Numbered from the stretch's first letter, positions 38,330 through 53,200 are shown. The stretch: 64,000 bases of DNA from Sapria himalayana (GCA_029783825.1 JAREIK010016166.1:1-64000), one strand, 5' to 3'. Notes: a model not told the origin generated them from the sequence alone. Numbers and translations are program-made.

Positions 38330-41215
38330 ATAGATAGATATATAGACATATTGATAAATAGATTCATAGATAGATTGAAAGAAAGATTAATAGACAAATT
38401 GATATACAATAGACAAATTGAAAATAGTTTGAAAGACATATTGATAAACAAATTGATAGACAGATAGATAGATATATAAATAGATAATAGATAGATATAT
38501 AGATAGATGGATAGACATTTAGATAGATAAAAAGATAGTTAGACAGAAAGATAAATAGATAAATAGATAGATAGACATATAGATAGATAGATAGACAGAT
38601 AGATAAAGATATAGATAGACAGATAGAAAGATAGATAGAAAAATAGATAGATAGACAAATAAATAAATAGATAGATAGAAAAATAGATAAATAGTTAAAT
38701 AGATAGATAGACATATAGATAAATAAATAGATAGAAAGATAGATAGATAGAGAATCAAATAGATAGACATATATATAGAAAAATAGATACACTGATAGAT
38801 AGACAAATAGGATAAAAGATATTTGATTGATAGATAGATAAAAAGATAGATAGACAATTAGATATAGTAATAGATAGACAAATGATAGAAAGATAGATAG
38901 ATATACAAACATATAATCAGATAGACAGACAATCAAGTAAACATATAGCTATGTAGATAGAAAGCAGCCAGAGAGACAAACAAATAGACAGGCAAATAGA
39001 GAAATAGACAGATAGTCAAATAGTCAGATAGACAGATAGATAGATATATAGTTTGATAGATAGATAGAAAGACAGATAGAAAGACAGATAGAAAGACACA
39101 TAGATAGATAGATTGATAGATACATAAATAGATATTAAGAAGGATATATAGATTGATAGAAAGATAGATAGACATATAAATAGACAAAAAGATAGATATT
39201 TAAGTAGATAGATAGATTGATTGATAGATACATAGAAACATTGATAGAATGAATGATAGACAGATTGATAGACAGATTGATAGATAGATTTATAAATAGA
39301 TTAATAGACAGATTGATAACCTAATTGAAAGATAGATTTATAGACAAATTGATAAATAGAAAGATGGACAGAAAGAAAGAATGAATGAATGAAATAAAGA
39401 AAGATAGATAAATAGAAAGGTAGACATATAGAAAGACAAATAGAAATATAGATAGATAAATAGATAAATAAATAGATAGATAGATATATATGCAAATAAT
39501 ATGACAGATAAATAAATAGATAGACATAAAGATTGATAGATAGAAAGATAGATAGACAGACAGACATATAGATAGATAGATAGGTAGATAGATAGATAGA
39601 TAGATAGACAGATAGATAGAATGATAGATAAATAGATAGGTAGGTAGATAGATAGATAGATAAACAAAAAGATAGATAGATTCACTAATAGATAGAAAAA
39701 TGGGACATACAGATAGATATATAGATAGAACGATAGATAAATAGAACGATAGATAAATAGATAGACAAATAGATAAGCACAGGCACATAGAGATAATGAT
39801 ATATAGATAGTTAGATAGACAGACAATCAGCGAGATAGATAATCAGGTGAGAAAGATTTATTAGACAGATAGCAGCAAGTCTAATAGATAGATAGATAGA
39901 CATACAAATAGATAGAGAGGTTGATAGAGAGAATGATAGACATATAGATAGATAGATAGTTTTACAGATAGATAGATAGATAAATAAATAGATAGATAGA
40001 TACACACACACACACAAACATATGTATAGACACATAGATAGACATAAAGATAGACTGATAGATTATTTAAATTGATAAATATACAGATTGATAGAAAAAT
40101 TGATAGACAGGTTGATATGCAAATCGATAGAAAGATTGATATAAAGATTGATAGACAGATCTATAAACACAATTATAGACAAATTGATAGACTAATTGAT
40201 AGACAGAATGATATAAAATTGGATAGACAGATAGATAGACAGACAAACAGACAAATAGATAGAAACATAGATAGATAAATAGATATAGATATAAAAAATA
40301 AATATATAGATAAATAGATAGATAGACATATAGATATGTAGACAAAATGACTGAAAGAAAGAAAGATAGAAAAACAGATAGATATATAAACAGATAGATA
40401 AAAAGATAGATAGATGAATAGATATATAGAAAGATAGATATATAGTTATAAATATTGATATACATATAGATAGATAGATAGATCAATAGATAGATATACA
40501 GACAGATAGATAGATAGATATATAGATAGATAAATAGACTTATAGAGATTGATTGATATATAGATTTTTTAAATGATTGATAGACAAATTGATAGATAGA
40601 TTGATAGACAAATTGATAAATAGATAGATTGATTGATAGATAGATAGACATATTGATTGTTAGACAGAAAGATAGAAAGATAGATAGACAAATCGATAGA
40701 CAAATAAATATACAGATAGATAGACAAATAGGAAGACATATTATAAGACAGATAGATAGATAGATAAAATATGGAGATAAATAGACAGATAGGTAGATAG
40801 ATAGATAGATATAATAATAGATATATAGATATACAAAGAGATAGACAGATAGATGGATAGACGGATAACTAGTTAGGTAAGTATATAGTCAAGTAGAAAG
40901 ATAGACAGATAGACAGATAGATGGATAGACGGACAACTAGTTAGGTAAGTATATAGTCAAGTAGAAAGATAGACAGATAGATAAATAGATAGATAAAAAA
41001 CTAATAAACAGATATATTAAAAAATAGACATATAGATAGACAAATAAACAAATAAACAAATAGACAAAAAAAATGACAAATGTATAAACACATAGATAGA
41101 CAGACAGACAGATAGATAGATAGTTTAATGGATAAACATTTTGACAAATAGATTAATAATTAGATAGATAGATAGATAGATATATAAATAGATAGATAAA
41201 AAAATAGATAAATAG

Positions 41216-41246
<31 letters not shown>

Positions 41247-42562
41247 TAGATAGACAGGTAGAAATATAGATTGATAGAAAAAGTAATTGAAAGATTGTTA
41301 AACAGATTGATACACAAATAGATATATAGAAAGATAAATAAATAAATAGCTATATAGAAAGATAGATAAATAAATAGATATATTGAGATATAGATAGACA
41401 GATAGATAGAAAGATGGAAAGAAAGAAAGATAGATTCATTATTAGAAAGATAGACAAACAGATAGATAGATAGTGGTCAGATAGATAGATATATATAGAT
41501 AGATAGACATATTTATAGACAGATGGAAAGATAAATACATAGATAGAGAAATAGAGAAAAAAAGATAGACATATAGATAGAAAAATAGATAGATAGAGAG
41601 ATAGAAAAATAGAAACACAGATAGATAGATAGATTTATTGATTGATACATAGATATATAGATAAATAGATAGACTACAAGATAAATATAAAGATAAATAG
41701 AATGATTGATAGAAAGATAGACAGACAGGTAGATTGATTGATAAAAAGATAGATAGTTAGATAGATAGATTATATAATGAAAAATAGATAGAGAGATAGA
41801 CACATGGATAAACAAATAGATAGATAGATAGATTAATAGAAAGATTTATCCATAGATAGATAGATAGACAGGCAAATAGATTGATTGATTGATACAAAGA
41901 ATGTTAGATAGATTAATAGACAGATTGATAGATAGATTTATAGAAATATTGATATAAAGATTGATATACAGATTTATATACAAATTGATAGATAGATTGA
42001 TAGATACATAAATACTCAGATTAATAGATAGACAGAAAAAAAGATAGATAACATATAAATAGATAGACATTTAGAGAGACATATAGATAATTAGATTTTT
42101 AGATAAGATGATAGAATGAAAGATAGACATATAGATTGATAGATAGATATATAGATAGATGATTGATAGATAGATAAATAGATAATTAACTAGATAGATA
42201 GACAAGTAGATAGATAAATAGATTAATAGATAGATTAATAGATAGATAGATAGACAGAAATATAGATATATTGTTTGATTGACAGATAGATAGACAGATA
42301 GATTGACATATAGATAAAAAAATAAATAGACAAAGAGATCGATATATAGAATGATAGATTGATAAATTGATATATTGACATAAAATTCATAGATAGGTAC
42401 ATAGATAGATAGATTGATATAAAGATAGATAGACAGATCTATAGATAAACATAGAGTTTTATAAATAGATAGATAGATAGAAAGATAGACAAATTTATTA
42501 ACAAATAAATAGACAAATAGTAGGATACATAGAAAGAAAAATATCTAGATAGATAGATAGAT

Positions 42563-42601
<39 letters not shown>

Positions 42602-44796
42602 TAGATAATCACTTAAATAGATAGATAGACAGATAAATAGATAGATATATAGATAGATAAAAATATAAATAGAAAGACAAATAGATACATATATAGATAG
42701 ATAGACATATAAATAGATAGACAAATAGATAGAAAGATAAATAAATAAATAAACAGATGGATTGTATCATTTATAGATAGACAGTTTGGTAGAAAGATTT
42801 ATAGACAAATAGATAGACATATAGAAATAAAAATATATAGATAGATAGACAAATAAATAGAAAAAGAAAGATAAATAGATTGAATGATAAAAAGATATAT
42901 AGAAAGATACATAGATAAATAGACATATTTATAGATTGATTGATATATAGTTTTAAAAATAGATCGATAGATAGATAGATACATAGATACATAGACAGAT
43001 TAATAGATAAATAGATAGATTGGTTGATAGACATATAGATAGACAAATAGATAGATAGCTCGATCTAAAGACAAATAGATAGATAGATCGATCAAAAGAA
43101 AAATAGATTGATAGATAGACAGATAGATAGATGGATCGATAGACAAACAGATAGATAGACAGGTAGATAAATTGACAGATTGATAAATAGATATATAGAT
43201 AGACAAACATATAGATAGATAGAGAGATAGAGTTAAGATTGATTGATAGACTAGTAGATATAAATATAAAAAGGCAAACAAATAAAAATAAAGAAAGATA
43301 GATAAATAGGAAAATTGATAGATAGGTAGATAGATAGAGAGATAAACCAAAAGATAGTTATATAAATAGATAGAAAATAAATATATAAATAGATAGATAG
43401 AAAGATAGATGGACATATATATAGATAGATAAAAAGATTATTTTACAATTAGATAGACATATAGATAGATAGATATATAGATAGATAGATAGACAAACAA
43501 CCATATAGACTGATTAATAGACAAATAAAAAGATGGACAAATAAATGAGTAGACAGATAGGGAAAGTGATAAACAAACATATTGACATACAAATAGACAA
43601 ACAGATAAATAGACATACATACATATATATAGATAGATAGACATTTTGGTAGCACATTGATAGACAAATAGATAGATACATAGAAAGATAGTAAGATAGA
43701 CATACATATAGATACATAAATACATAGACAGATAGATAGATAAAAAATATATAGATACATAGATAGTTAGATAGACAAATTGATGGAAAAATTTATAGAA
43801 AAATTGATAGACAGATTGATAGCCAGATTGATAAATAGATTAATATATAGAATGATAGATAGATAGATAGATATAAAGATAGATCAATGGATAGATATAT
43901 AGATTTATAAGAAAATAGATTCTTTGATAGATACACATATACATAGACAAATAGATTAACAAATAAAAAGATAGATAGATAGACAAATAGATAGAAGATA
44001 GATAGATGCATATACAGATAGATAGACAAATAGATAGATATATAGAAAATATATAGATAGACAAATAGATAAATAGAAAGATAGACAAATAGATAGATAG
44101 AAAGACAAATTGATCAACATATAGATATAGATATATATATATATAGACAAAGATATTAATAAAGAGATAGATTTGTAGAAAAATAAACATAATGATATAC
44201 ATAAAGATAGACAAAGCGATAGATAGATAAATATATATTTAGATAGGAAAATAGACACGTAAATAAATAGATAGATTTTCATATAAATATATAGATAGAT
44301 AGTTAGAAAGATTGATAGACATATAGATATATAGATAGATTGATAGATTGATAGATTGATAGATAGAAAATTAGATAGTTAGATTGATATCTAGAAATAG
44401 AGTTAGACAAAAAAGATTAACAGTTAGATAGACATAGATAAAGACTAATAGATAGATAGAAAGATTTATAAATAGATTGACATATATATAGACAAATAGA
44501 TAGATAGATAGATAGACTAATAAATAGATAGATAGAAAGATAGAAAAATAGATAGATCGATCGATTGATAGATATACATATAGATACTAATATAGATAGA
44601 TAAATAAACATATAGATAATAAGATATATAGAAAGATAAACATATAGATAGTAAGATAGATAGACAGATAGATTGACATATATATAGATGGATATATTGA
44701 TAGATATAAAGATAGATAGATAGATAGACAGATAGAAAAAATAATAAACTAATAGATAGATTAATTAATAGATAGATTACTAAGATAGATACACAA

Positions 44797-44841
<45 letters not shown>

Positions 44842-44883
44842 CAGATAAATAGAATGATAGATATTTATATATAAAGATAGATA

Positions 44884-44935
<52 letters not shown>

Positions 44936-47900
44936 AATATATAGATAGATAGGTAGAAAGATATAAAGAAAATAGATAGACTAATATAAAGATAGATAGA
45001 CATATAGATAAGTAGTGAGGCAGATAGTTAGTAAGGTAGACAAATTGTCAAAAAAATAAGATAGTCAGGTACACCGACAGACAGCTAGACAAATAGACAA
45101 GAATATAGGCAATCAAACTTATATATAGATAGACAAATAGACAAGGAAACAGATAGATAGACATTAGATAGATAGATAGATAGATAGTTTTATAGACTTA
45201 TTGATAGACATATTAATAGACATATAGATGGATTGATTGATAAATATATTGATAGAGAGATAGATAGATAGATAGATAGATATAAAGATTGACAAATAGA
45301 TATATAGATCGATATATTGATAGATAAATAGACATAGAGAGACAATTAGATAGATAGATAGACCGATAGATTGAAAATTAGATATATTGATAAATAAACA
45401 TATAGATAAAAAGATAAAAACACAGATAGAGAGACAGATTAATAGATAGATTTATAATTAGATTGATAGAAAATTTGATAGATATATTAAAAGACATATT
45501 GATAGATAGATTTATAGATAGATAGATAAATATATTGATTGACATATAGAAAAATAAATAGATAGACAAATAGATAGACATACAGACAAACATATAGATA
45601 AATAGATAGATATATTGATAAATAGATCGTTAGATTGATTGATTGATAGATAGATAATACTTAGATTATTAGATAAATAGATAGACAGATTAATAGAGAG
45701 TTAGATAATAGATAGGTAGACAGACAGATAGATAAATAGTTAGAAAGATAGATTGACAGATTGATAGACAACTAGATAGACAAATAGATTGATACATATA
45801 TAGACTGAAAGATAGATAGATAGAAAGATTGATAGATAGACATTTTGAAAGATAGAAAGATAGAGTGACACAGAGAAAAAAAATATAGATAGAAATATAG
45901 ATATTAAAATAGCTAGACAGACATATAAATAGATAGATATATAAATTGGTATTTAGATTAATAGACATACAGATAGATAGAAAGAGAAATAGATAGACTT
46001 ATAGATAGATAGATGATAGATATATAATTATACACATAGATAGATAGATAAAATGACATCTAAAAAAATAAAATGATAGACATATTGATAGATTGATTGA
46101 TAAACAATTTGATAGACTATTAGAAAGACATATTGATAGCCAGATTGAAAGATAGATTCTTAGATAGATTGAAAGACAAATTGAAAGCTAGATTGTTAGA
46201 AAAATATAATGATTAATTAATAGACAGATTGATAGAAAGATATATAGTCAGATAGAAAGACAAAGAGATAATATATAAATAAATAGATAGAAAGACAGAT
46301 TGATTGACTAATAGATAGACAAATAGAGAGACAGACATATAGATAAATAGATAAATAGATAGATAGGTAGATATATAGATAGACAAATAGAGAGCTAATT
46401 GAAAGATAGATAATAGACAGATAGATAGACATATAAAAATTCAAATAGATAGATAGATATATTAACAAAAAGATAGACATAAAGATATATTATTAGATAG
46501 ATAGACATATAAAAAAGATAGATAGATAGATAGATAGATAAATAGATAGACATATAGATTGAGTGATAGATAGATAGATAGTCAGATTAATAGACATATA
46601 GTTAAATAGATTGATAGAAAATTTGATAGATATATTGATAGATATATTGATAGACTGATTGATATATAAAATGATTGACAATATGATAGACAAATAGTTA
46701 GACAAATTGATAGCCATTTCAATATATAGATGGATTGATAGATATATAGATACATTAATAGATAGTTAGATAAATATATAGAAAGTAAAAGATATGATAG
46801 ATTATTAGATAGATTGATAAAATGATAGATAGAAAGATAGATAGACAAAAAGTAAAGGAGACAGATAAACAAACATATAGATAGATAGATAGTTTGTAGT
46901 CAGTTGGATAGATAGATAGATAGAAAGTAAATATATAGAAAGTAAAATTGATAAACATACAGATGAAATATTTGATAAATATTTTGATAGAGAGATAGAT
47001 AGAAAGATAAAAAAAATAAACAAATATATAGGTAGATTGATAATAGATAAACACATAGATAGAAAGATAGATTGACAGTTAAATAGACACATTAATAGAT
47101 AGATTGATATTCAGATTGATAGAAGGTTTGATAGACATATTGATAGATATATAGATAAATTAATAGATAGATTGATAGACAGATTTAGTAGAAATAGATA
47201 GATAGATTGATAGATATATAGATAGAAAAATAGATAAAACAATATATAGATAGACAGACAAACAAGTAGATAGATAAATAGTTTGATTAATTTTTAGATA
47301 AATAGATAGTTAGATAGATAGATAAACAGATATATAGATATATTATTATACACTCAGATAGATAGAGAGATATATTGATAGGTAATATATAGATAGATAG
47401 ATAGATACAAAGATAGAAAGATAGATAGATTAATAGAAAATAGATATGCAGTTAGATAGACTGATTGATACATCATTTGATAATCAAATAGTTAAATGCA
47501 AAGATAGATAGAAAGATAATCAGATAGATAGAAAGATAAAAAAACAAATAGATTAACAAATAACTAGAGAGAAAGATAGAACAATTGAAAGATAGATAGA
47601 TAGATGGGTAGATCGACAATTAGAGATATGATAGATAGATAGACAAATAGGTCGACAGATATGTAGAATGATAGACACATAGATAAACAAAATGATAGAT
47701 TTATTGATAGATAAATTGATAGACAAATTTATAGATAATATAGGAAGATTAATTGATAAATAGATTGATTGAAAGAATGATAGATAGATTGAAAGATAAA
47801 TTGATATGTAGATGGATAGACAAATCAATTTACAATTGATTGACTTATAGATAGATAGTTAGAAATACAAAAAGATAGATATATAAATAGATATATAGAT

Positions 47901-49346
47901 AGTAGATAGACAGATAGATCTATAGATAGACAAATAGATAGACAGATGGACAGATAGATAGATAGATAGACAGATATACATATAGATAGACATATAGATA
48001 TACATATAGATAGACATATAGATAGGCAAATAAATAGAAAATAGATAGATAAGTTATTAGATATATAGATAGTTAGATAGATAAAGAAATAAATAAATAG
48101 ATAGATAGAAGCACAAATAGATAGACATATAGATATATAGAAAGATATAGATATAGAATGTTAGATAGATAGACAGATAGATATATATATATATTAATGT
48201 ATAGATAGAAAGATAGATAGACACATAGATAGAAAGATAGATAGAAAAATAAATAGACCAATAGATATATAGACATATACATAGATTTATACATAGATTG
48301 ATAGACAAATTGATAGACAGATAGATCGATTGATTGATAGACATATTGATTGATAAATTGTTAAATATATTGATTGTCAGATTCATATACAAATTGCTAC
48401 ACATTTTGATAATCATATAGTTAGACCAATTGATAGGCAGATTGATAGTCAAATAGATAAATATATAGATAGATAGATCGATTGACAGATAGACAAACAG
48501 ATAGATAGACACATAGATAGATAGATTGATAGATGGATAAATAAATATATAAATTAATATATATTAATTGATATGTAGATTATTAGAAGGATATATAGAA
48601 ACATAAATATACAAATAGATATATTGATATATAAATTAATATATAGACAGATAAATAAACAAATAGATTGATAGATTACTAGATAGATATACTGATAGAT
48701 AGATAGATATATAGATAGAAAAATAGATAGACAAATATATAGACAGATAGATAAAGAGATAGATAGATAGAAAGATATATAAATAGATTAATAAATAGAT
48801 AGATAGATAAATAGATAGATATATCAAAAGACAAATACATAGATATATGCAATGATAAAAAGATTAATGGATAGATAGAGAGATAGAAAGACTAATAGGT
48901 AGAAAGATAGATACACATATTGATACAAAGATTGATAGAAAGATAGATATACAGATAGATAGATAGTTAGAAAGATTTATATATAGATAGATAGTTAGAT
49001 AGATAGTTAGACAAATTGATAGAAAGATTGATACATAGATAGATAGACAAATAAATACATAGATTGATAAATAGATTAATAGACATATAAATAGATAGGT
49101 AGATATATTATTAGACATATAGATAGATACTCAGTCAGATAGATAGTCAGTTAGATAGACATTTTAGTAGATAGATAGTAAAGTAGAGAGATAAAAATCT
49201 AGACAAATCGATGGATAGATGGGTAGAGAGATAGCCAGACTAATAGATAGATAGATAGATAAACAAATAGAATGAGAGATAGACAAATACACAGATAGAC
49301 AGATTGATATATAGATAGATAGTTAGTTTTATAGATATATTGATAG
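38330..49346 (+). repeat. GATA satellite block F (GATA on + strand), between two CACTA elements
   Basis: An 11-kb degenerate array, the longest block, begins on the base after the CACTA1 terminus and ends at the truncated 3' side of CACTA2. It contains a 68-bp tandem duplication (40843-40978), CA runs (41217-41243, and about 40002-40014), AT runs (about 42566-42597 and 44889-44928), and several 12-bp GATTGATAGACA patches (40085-40230, 41880-42010, 47680-47800, 48290-48450). Around 45005-45130 the repeat is more degenerate than elsewhere. No gene is seen. Confidence 0.95.
40843..40978 (+). repeat. Two tandem copies of a 68-bp unit in block F
   Basis: AGACAGATAGATGGATAGAC starts at 40843 and 40911. 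Both copies continue with AACTAGTTAGGTAAGTATAT and AGTCAAGTAGAAAG, with one base different. The non-GATA core shows a recent unequal exchange or slippage over tens of bases. Confidence 0.88.
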
Positions 49347-49479
49347 ATATATAGAAAAATCACAAAAGAATTTATATTAACAACAAGAACGTAATTATTT
49401 ACTACTTGAATAAAAACCAACATAATAGTTAAGTAATTTGTGTATTATTTTTAAATACTTTTGTTTTGTTATTTTTACC

Positions 49480-50076
49480 TGAAAGTCATTAAAATTGGAC
49501 TCCTTTGTCGATTCTGAAACTTTCTTCCAGTAGAATGCTTTAGAATCAGCTATTTTCTTGAAAGACTTTGTAATTATAGTCGAACACTTGCGAGATGGAA
49601 TAAAACTGTACAAATAAATAACATAGAAAACAAGCAAATCATAACAATATAAAAAAAACCACTAACAGTATCATCAAAATTTTTTTTCAAGTCATTTTTA
49701 CATATTTCTTTTACCTCTCATCCACAATCTCAATTTCTAATTTTGGACTGATTGTAGATGAAGGCACAACATTTGATGATGTCATTGGTATTGTAAATGG
49801 GGGAACAATCAGTGTAAAATGTGATGTAGAAGATAGAGATGGATCAAAAGCGTGTGCAAGAAGCACAATTAGTGGTGGGCTTACATCTAATAAAGGTGAT
49901 AGTAGAGGTCTCAATGATGGTGATGGTGAAAGAAATGGAGATGGTGATTGTGATGTTGAAGTCTGGATATGGTAACTATGAGATGGTACTGATTCTACAA
50001 AATGATGTAACATACTATATGAATTTGGTTCATTTCTGTGTCCACCTCCACCACGGCCACATCCTTTAGGCACCAT
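49480..50076 (-). pseudogene. CACTA2 Transposase_24 gene, first two exons only
   Basis: The start codon at 50076-50074 lies one base after a splice-acceptor-like TACAACAG. Exon 1 encodes MVPKGCGRGGGGHRNEPNSY, then a Ser/Pro-rich stretch (SPSPFLSPSPSLRPLLSP) and ends at LEIEIVDER near 49713, where GTAAAAG can serve as a donor. A TTTGTACAG acceptor near 49612 opens exon 2, FIPSRKCSTIITKSFKKIADS to KESNFNDFQ, ending at about 49480 with CAG|GTAAAA. CACTA1 shows the same exon 2. The rest of the gene is missing, cut off in the following intron by the GATA array. Both exons are open, so decay here is by truncation. Confidence 0.75.
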
Positions 50077-50215
50077 CTGTTGTACAAAATAAAACAAAGA
50101 ACAAATAATAGAGATATGATGGACAAGCATGCATTTTTAAATAAAACACACTGATAGATTTCAACAAAATAAAAATGTCTTTGATAGTTAAAATTTATAA
50201 TAAAATTATAACAAT

Positions 50216-53200
50216 TTAATTATCAGCATCACTGTCATCCTCTAATGGATCTTCTGATATTTCGTCTGATTCCGATATAAGTTTGAACTCATCTTTAGAT
50301 CGAAATTGATCATCTTCAATTTCTATTGTGTCACCATTCGAGTCACATAAATTTTCTGGATCTTCATCTACATTAAACGTCTCAATATTATTTATGTCAT
50401 CTTCTTCGAATGCCGGTGTAATTTCTAAGTCTGCACTTCTTTGTTGCGAAGTTAATACTTCAAATTTTGATCGAGCTTTGATATTGCAAATCGCCCACCA
50501 ATCTCTCTTTTCATGAGATAAACTCAGATATGCACAATAATATATTTGAGCTCACATTTCATGTAGGATCATATTGATAATATGAATGAATCATATCGAT
50601 AATATCTCTTTCCATAATAATAATAATAATAATCTCTTTCCATAATAAATGGCTCATATCGATAATGTCTACATTTATGGTTAACATCCACTAGCTTATA
50701 ATCTGAATGAATCTTTGTGCTCACATTTCATGTATGATCAAATGACTCACACTTAAATAATACAATCCTATTATTTTCGAGTCCAGGATACTCCAACTCA
50801 ATAACTTCTTTGAGTTGACTATAATAATCAATCTCATCTGCACTATATCCTACACCTTTAATGCATACACCACTATTCATTATTATTTTAAGAAGAACCA
50901 TGCCTGATTGTGTGAAATTCATATTCATTAACAAAATACCCAAGATATGTTGTCACATATCTAAACAGGCCTTTACTTAGATTCTAAATAAAAATATTTG
51001 AATCTCTATTTGAAGGATCAATTGCCTGTGACATAAATTAAAAAAAAATGATATTAACAAATATAAGATAATAATAAATTAAATAATTAAAAAATGCAAA
51101 ACTTAATAATTCTCACATAATTTTTGAACCTATCCGCAAATTCAGTTTCTATCATATAATCGACATCATTGCTTGAAATTGCTAGTTGCCTATATTTTAA
51201 GTGCTCAACATAAATACTGCACAAATATAAAAGAGATAAAAAAATGTATATCAATTTTTAATAATTCTTATTAAAGATAAAATTAAACTATGATTAAACA
51301 TACAACCATTTTGTGTATACATACTCAATGTATGGTGCAACCTCTTCACAATTAAGTAAAACATAGCTTCGGGTTGCTTTGTACTCTTCATCTATCATAC
51401 ATCTTTTCATTGCTCTTCTAAATTCTCTTCTATGGTGCTTGAAGATAGATAGTTTGTCCACAGAATAATATTCTACCATCACATGACCTTCATAATTCAA
51501 TGGCACGGGCAGGAAGAGGGAAAGGTTACCTGGATTGAAAACATTGACATGATCCTCAAAATAATAAGAACAAAATGATGATGATGCTTCTACTAAATAT
51601 GCATTGCAAATTGAACCTTCACCTTTTTCCTTGTTTCTAATATTCAATTTCAACTTACGAAGATACCTACAACCACAATGTTAGGTTTCAATTTGATTAA
51701 ATTATAATATTACTTAAAGTATGAAATAATAAAACACAGCAAATTATATGTATTTACCTCTGAAAAGGATACATCTAGCTAAATTGCACTGGCCATTCAA
51801 TCCATGCTTCATATACCAAATGGACAAGCAAATGCTCCATTGAGTCAAAAAATTTGATGGGAATATCCGTTCAAGCTTACAAATAATATGTGGAATATCA
51901 TTCTCCAGCCTCACCATGTCATCTATTTTGATTGTGGTTGCAGTTAGCTATTTGAAAAATAAACTAAGTTCTGTAAGGACCTTTCAAACACTTAGTGGAA
52001 CTAATCACGGAATGCAATTTGTATTAATCTCTGCATAAATACATGACAGTCATGACTTTTCATTCCAAATAACTTAAGATTCTTTATATCCATGCATCTA
52101 CCCATATTTGACACATATCCAACAGTGATTTTCAATATTTTAACCCATTCACACAATATCTATCTTGCCTTCTTATCAAGTGTGTTGCAAGCATTAGGGA
52201 ATTTTTCTGTTTCCTCATTCAGTTTCAATCCAGGATGCCTACGGTAATCATTCATCTCTTGTCTTGATTTTAAAGTATCTTTTGTTTTTTCATCTACATT
52301 AAAGATAGTGTTGAAAACATTGTCAAATATTTGTTTCAATATGCATTAGATCTAAGTTATGACGAATTAAATTGGAATTCCAATAGGGCAAGTCCCAAAA
52401 TATACTATGTTTCCTCCAGCCAAATAATTTGCCTATTAGTCCATTACTTCTAGTAGCATCCTTTTCAGATACCTTCTTCAAACCCAAATTATGAATCTCT
52501 ATAATAATATCATCTCCTGAACAAACTACTGGTGCAACTATCATCAGACTTTTATTTTTTTCGAAATGCAGTTCTATTTCTTTGAAATGGATGATTCGTA
52601 GGTAGAAACTTACAATGGTTATCAAACCATGACTTTTTACCACTAAATATGAGGTTAAATGCATCAAAATTTGTCATGCAATCAGGGCATGTGAATCGTC
52701 CTACAGTACTCCAGCCATGCAACATTGAATATGCAGGAAAGTCACTTACCGTCCACATAAGGGCTACCCACATAATCAAATTTTGCTTCTTTGAGATATC
52801 ATATGTATTCATACCAACATCCCATAAATGATTTAACTCTGTAATAAAAGGCTATAAGAAAATATCCAGCATGTCTTTCGGATTTTTTGGCCTTGGAACC
52901 AATAATGACAAAAACATATATTGCTCCTTTACACAAAACCAAGGAGACAAGTTATAAGGTGTCATGATCATAGGTCATGTTGAATACTGTTGTCCAAATT
53001 GCCCAAATGGCTAAATCCAACAGTGTAGAGACCCAATCTAACATTTTGACTTTATGCTGCAAAATTTTGATTTATATAGTTAAAATGCTTCCAAGCAGGT
53101 AAATCTGATGGATGACGCATTAATGAAAAATAACACATCTTCTTAAAGACAACCTTCCATTTTTTTCACGTATCTTTAATACGAGGTGCCTTCCTAAATC

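Noticed and set aside
1..49346. CRISPR array or other spacer-repeat system
   Set aside because: The repeats are tetranucleotides without fixed-length spacers, and the elements present are those of plants.
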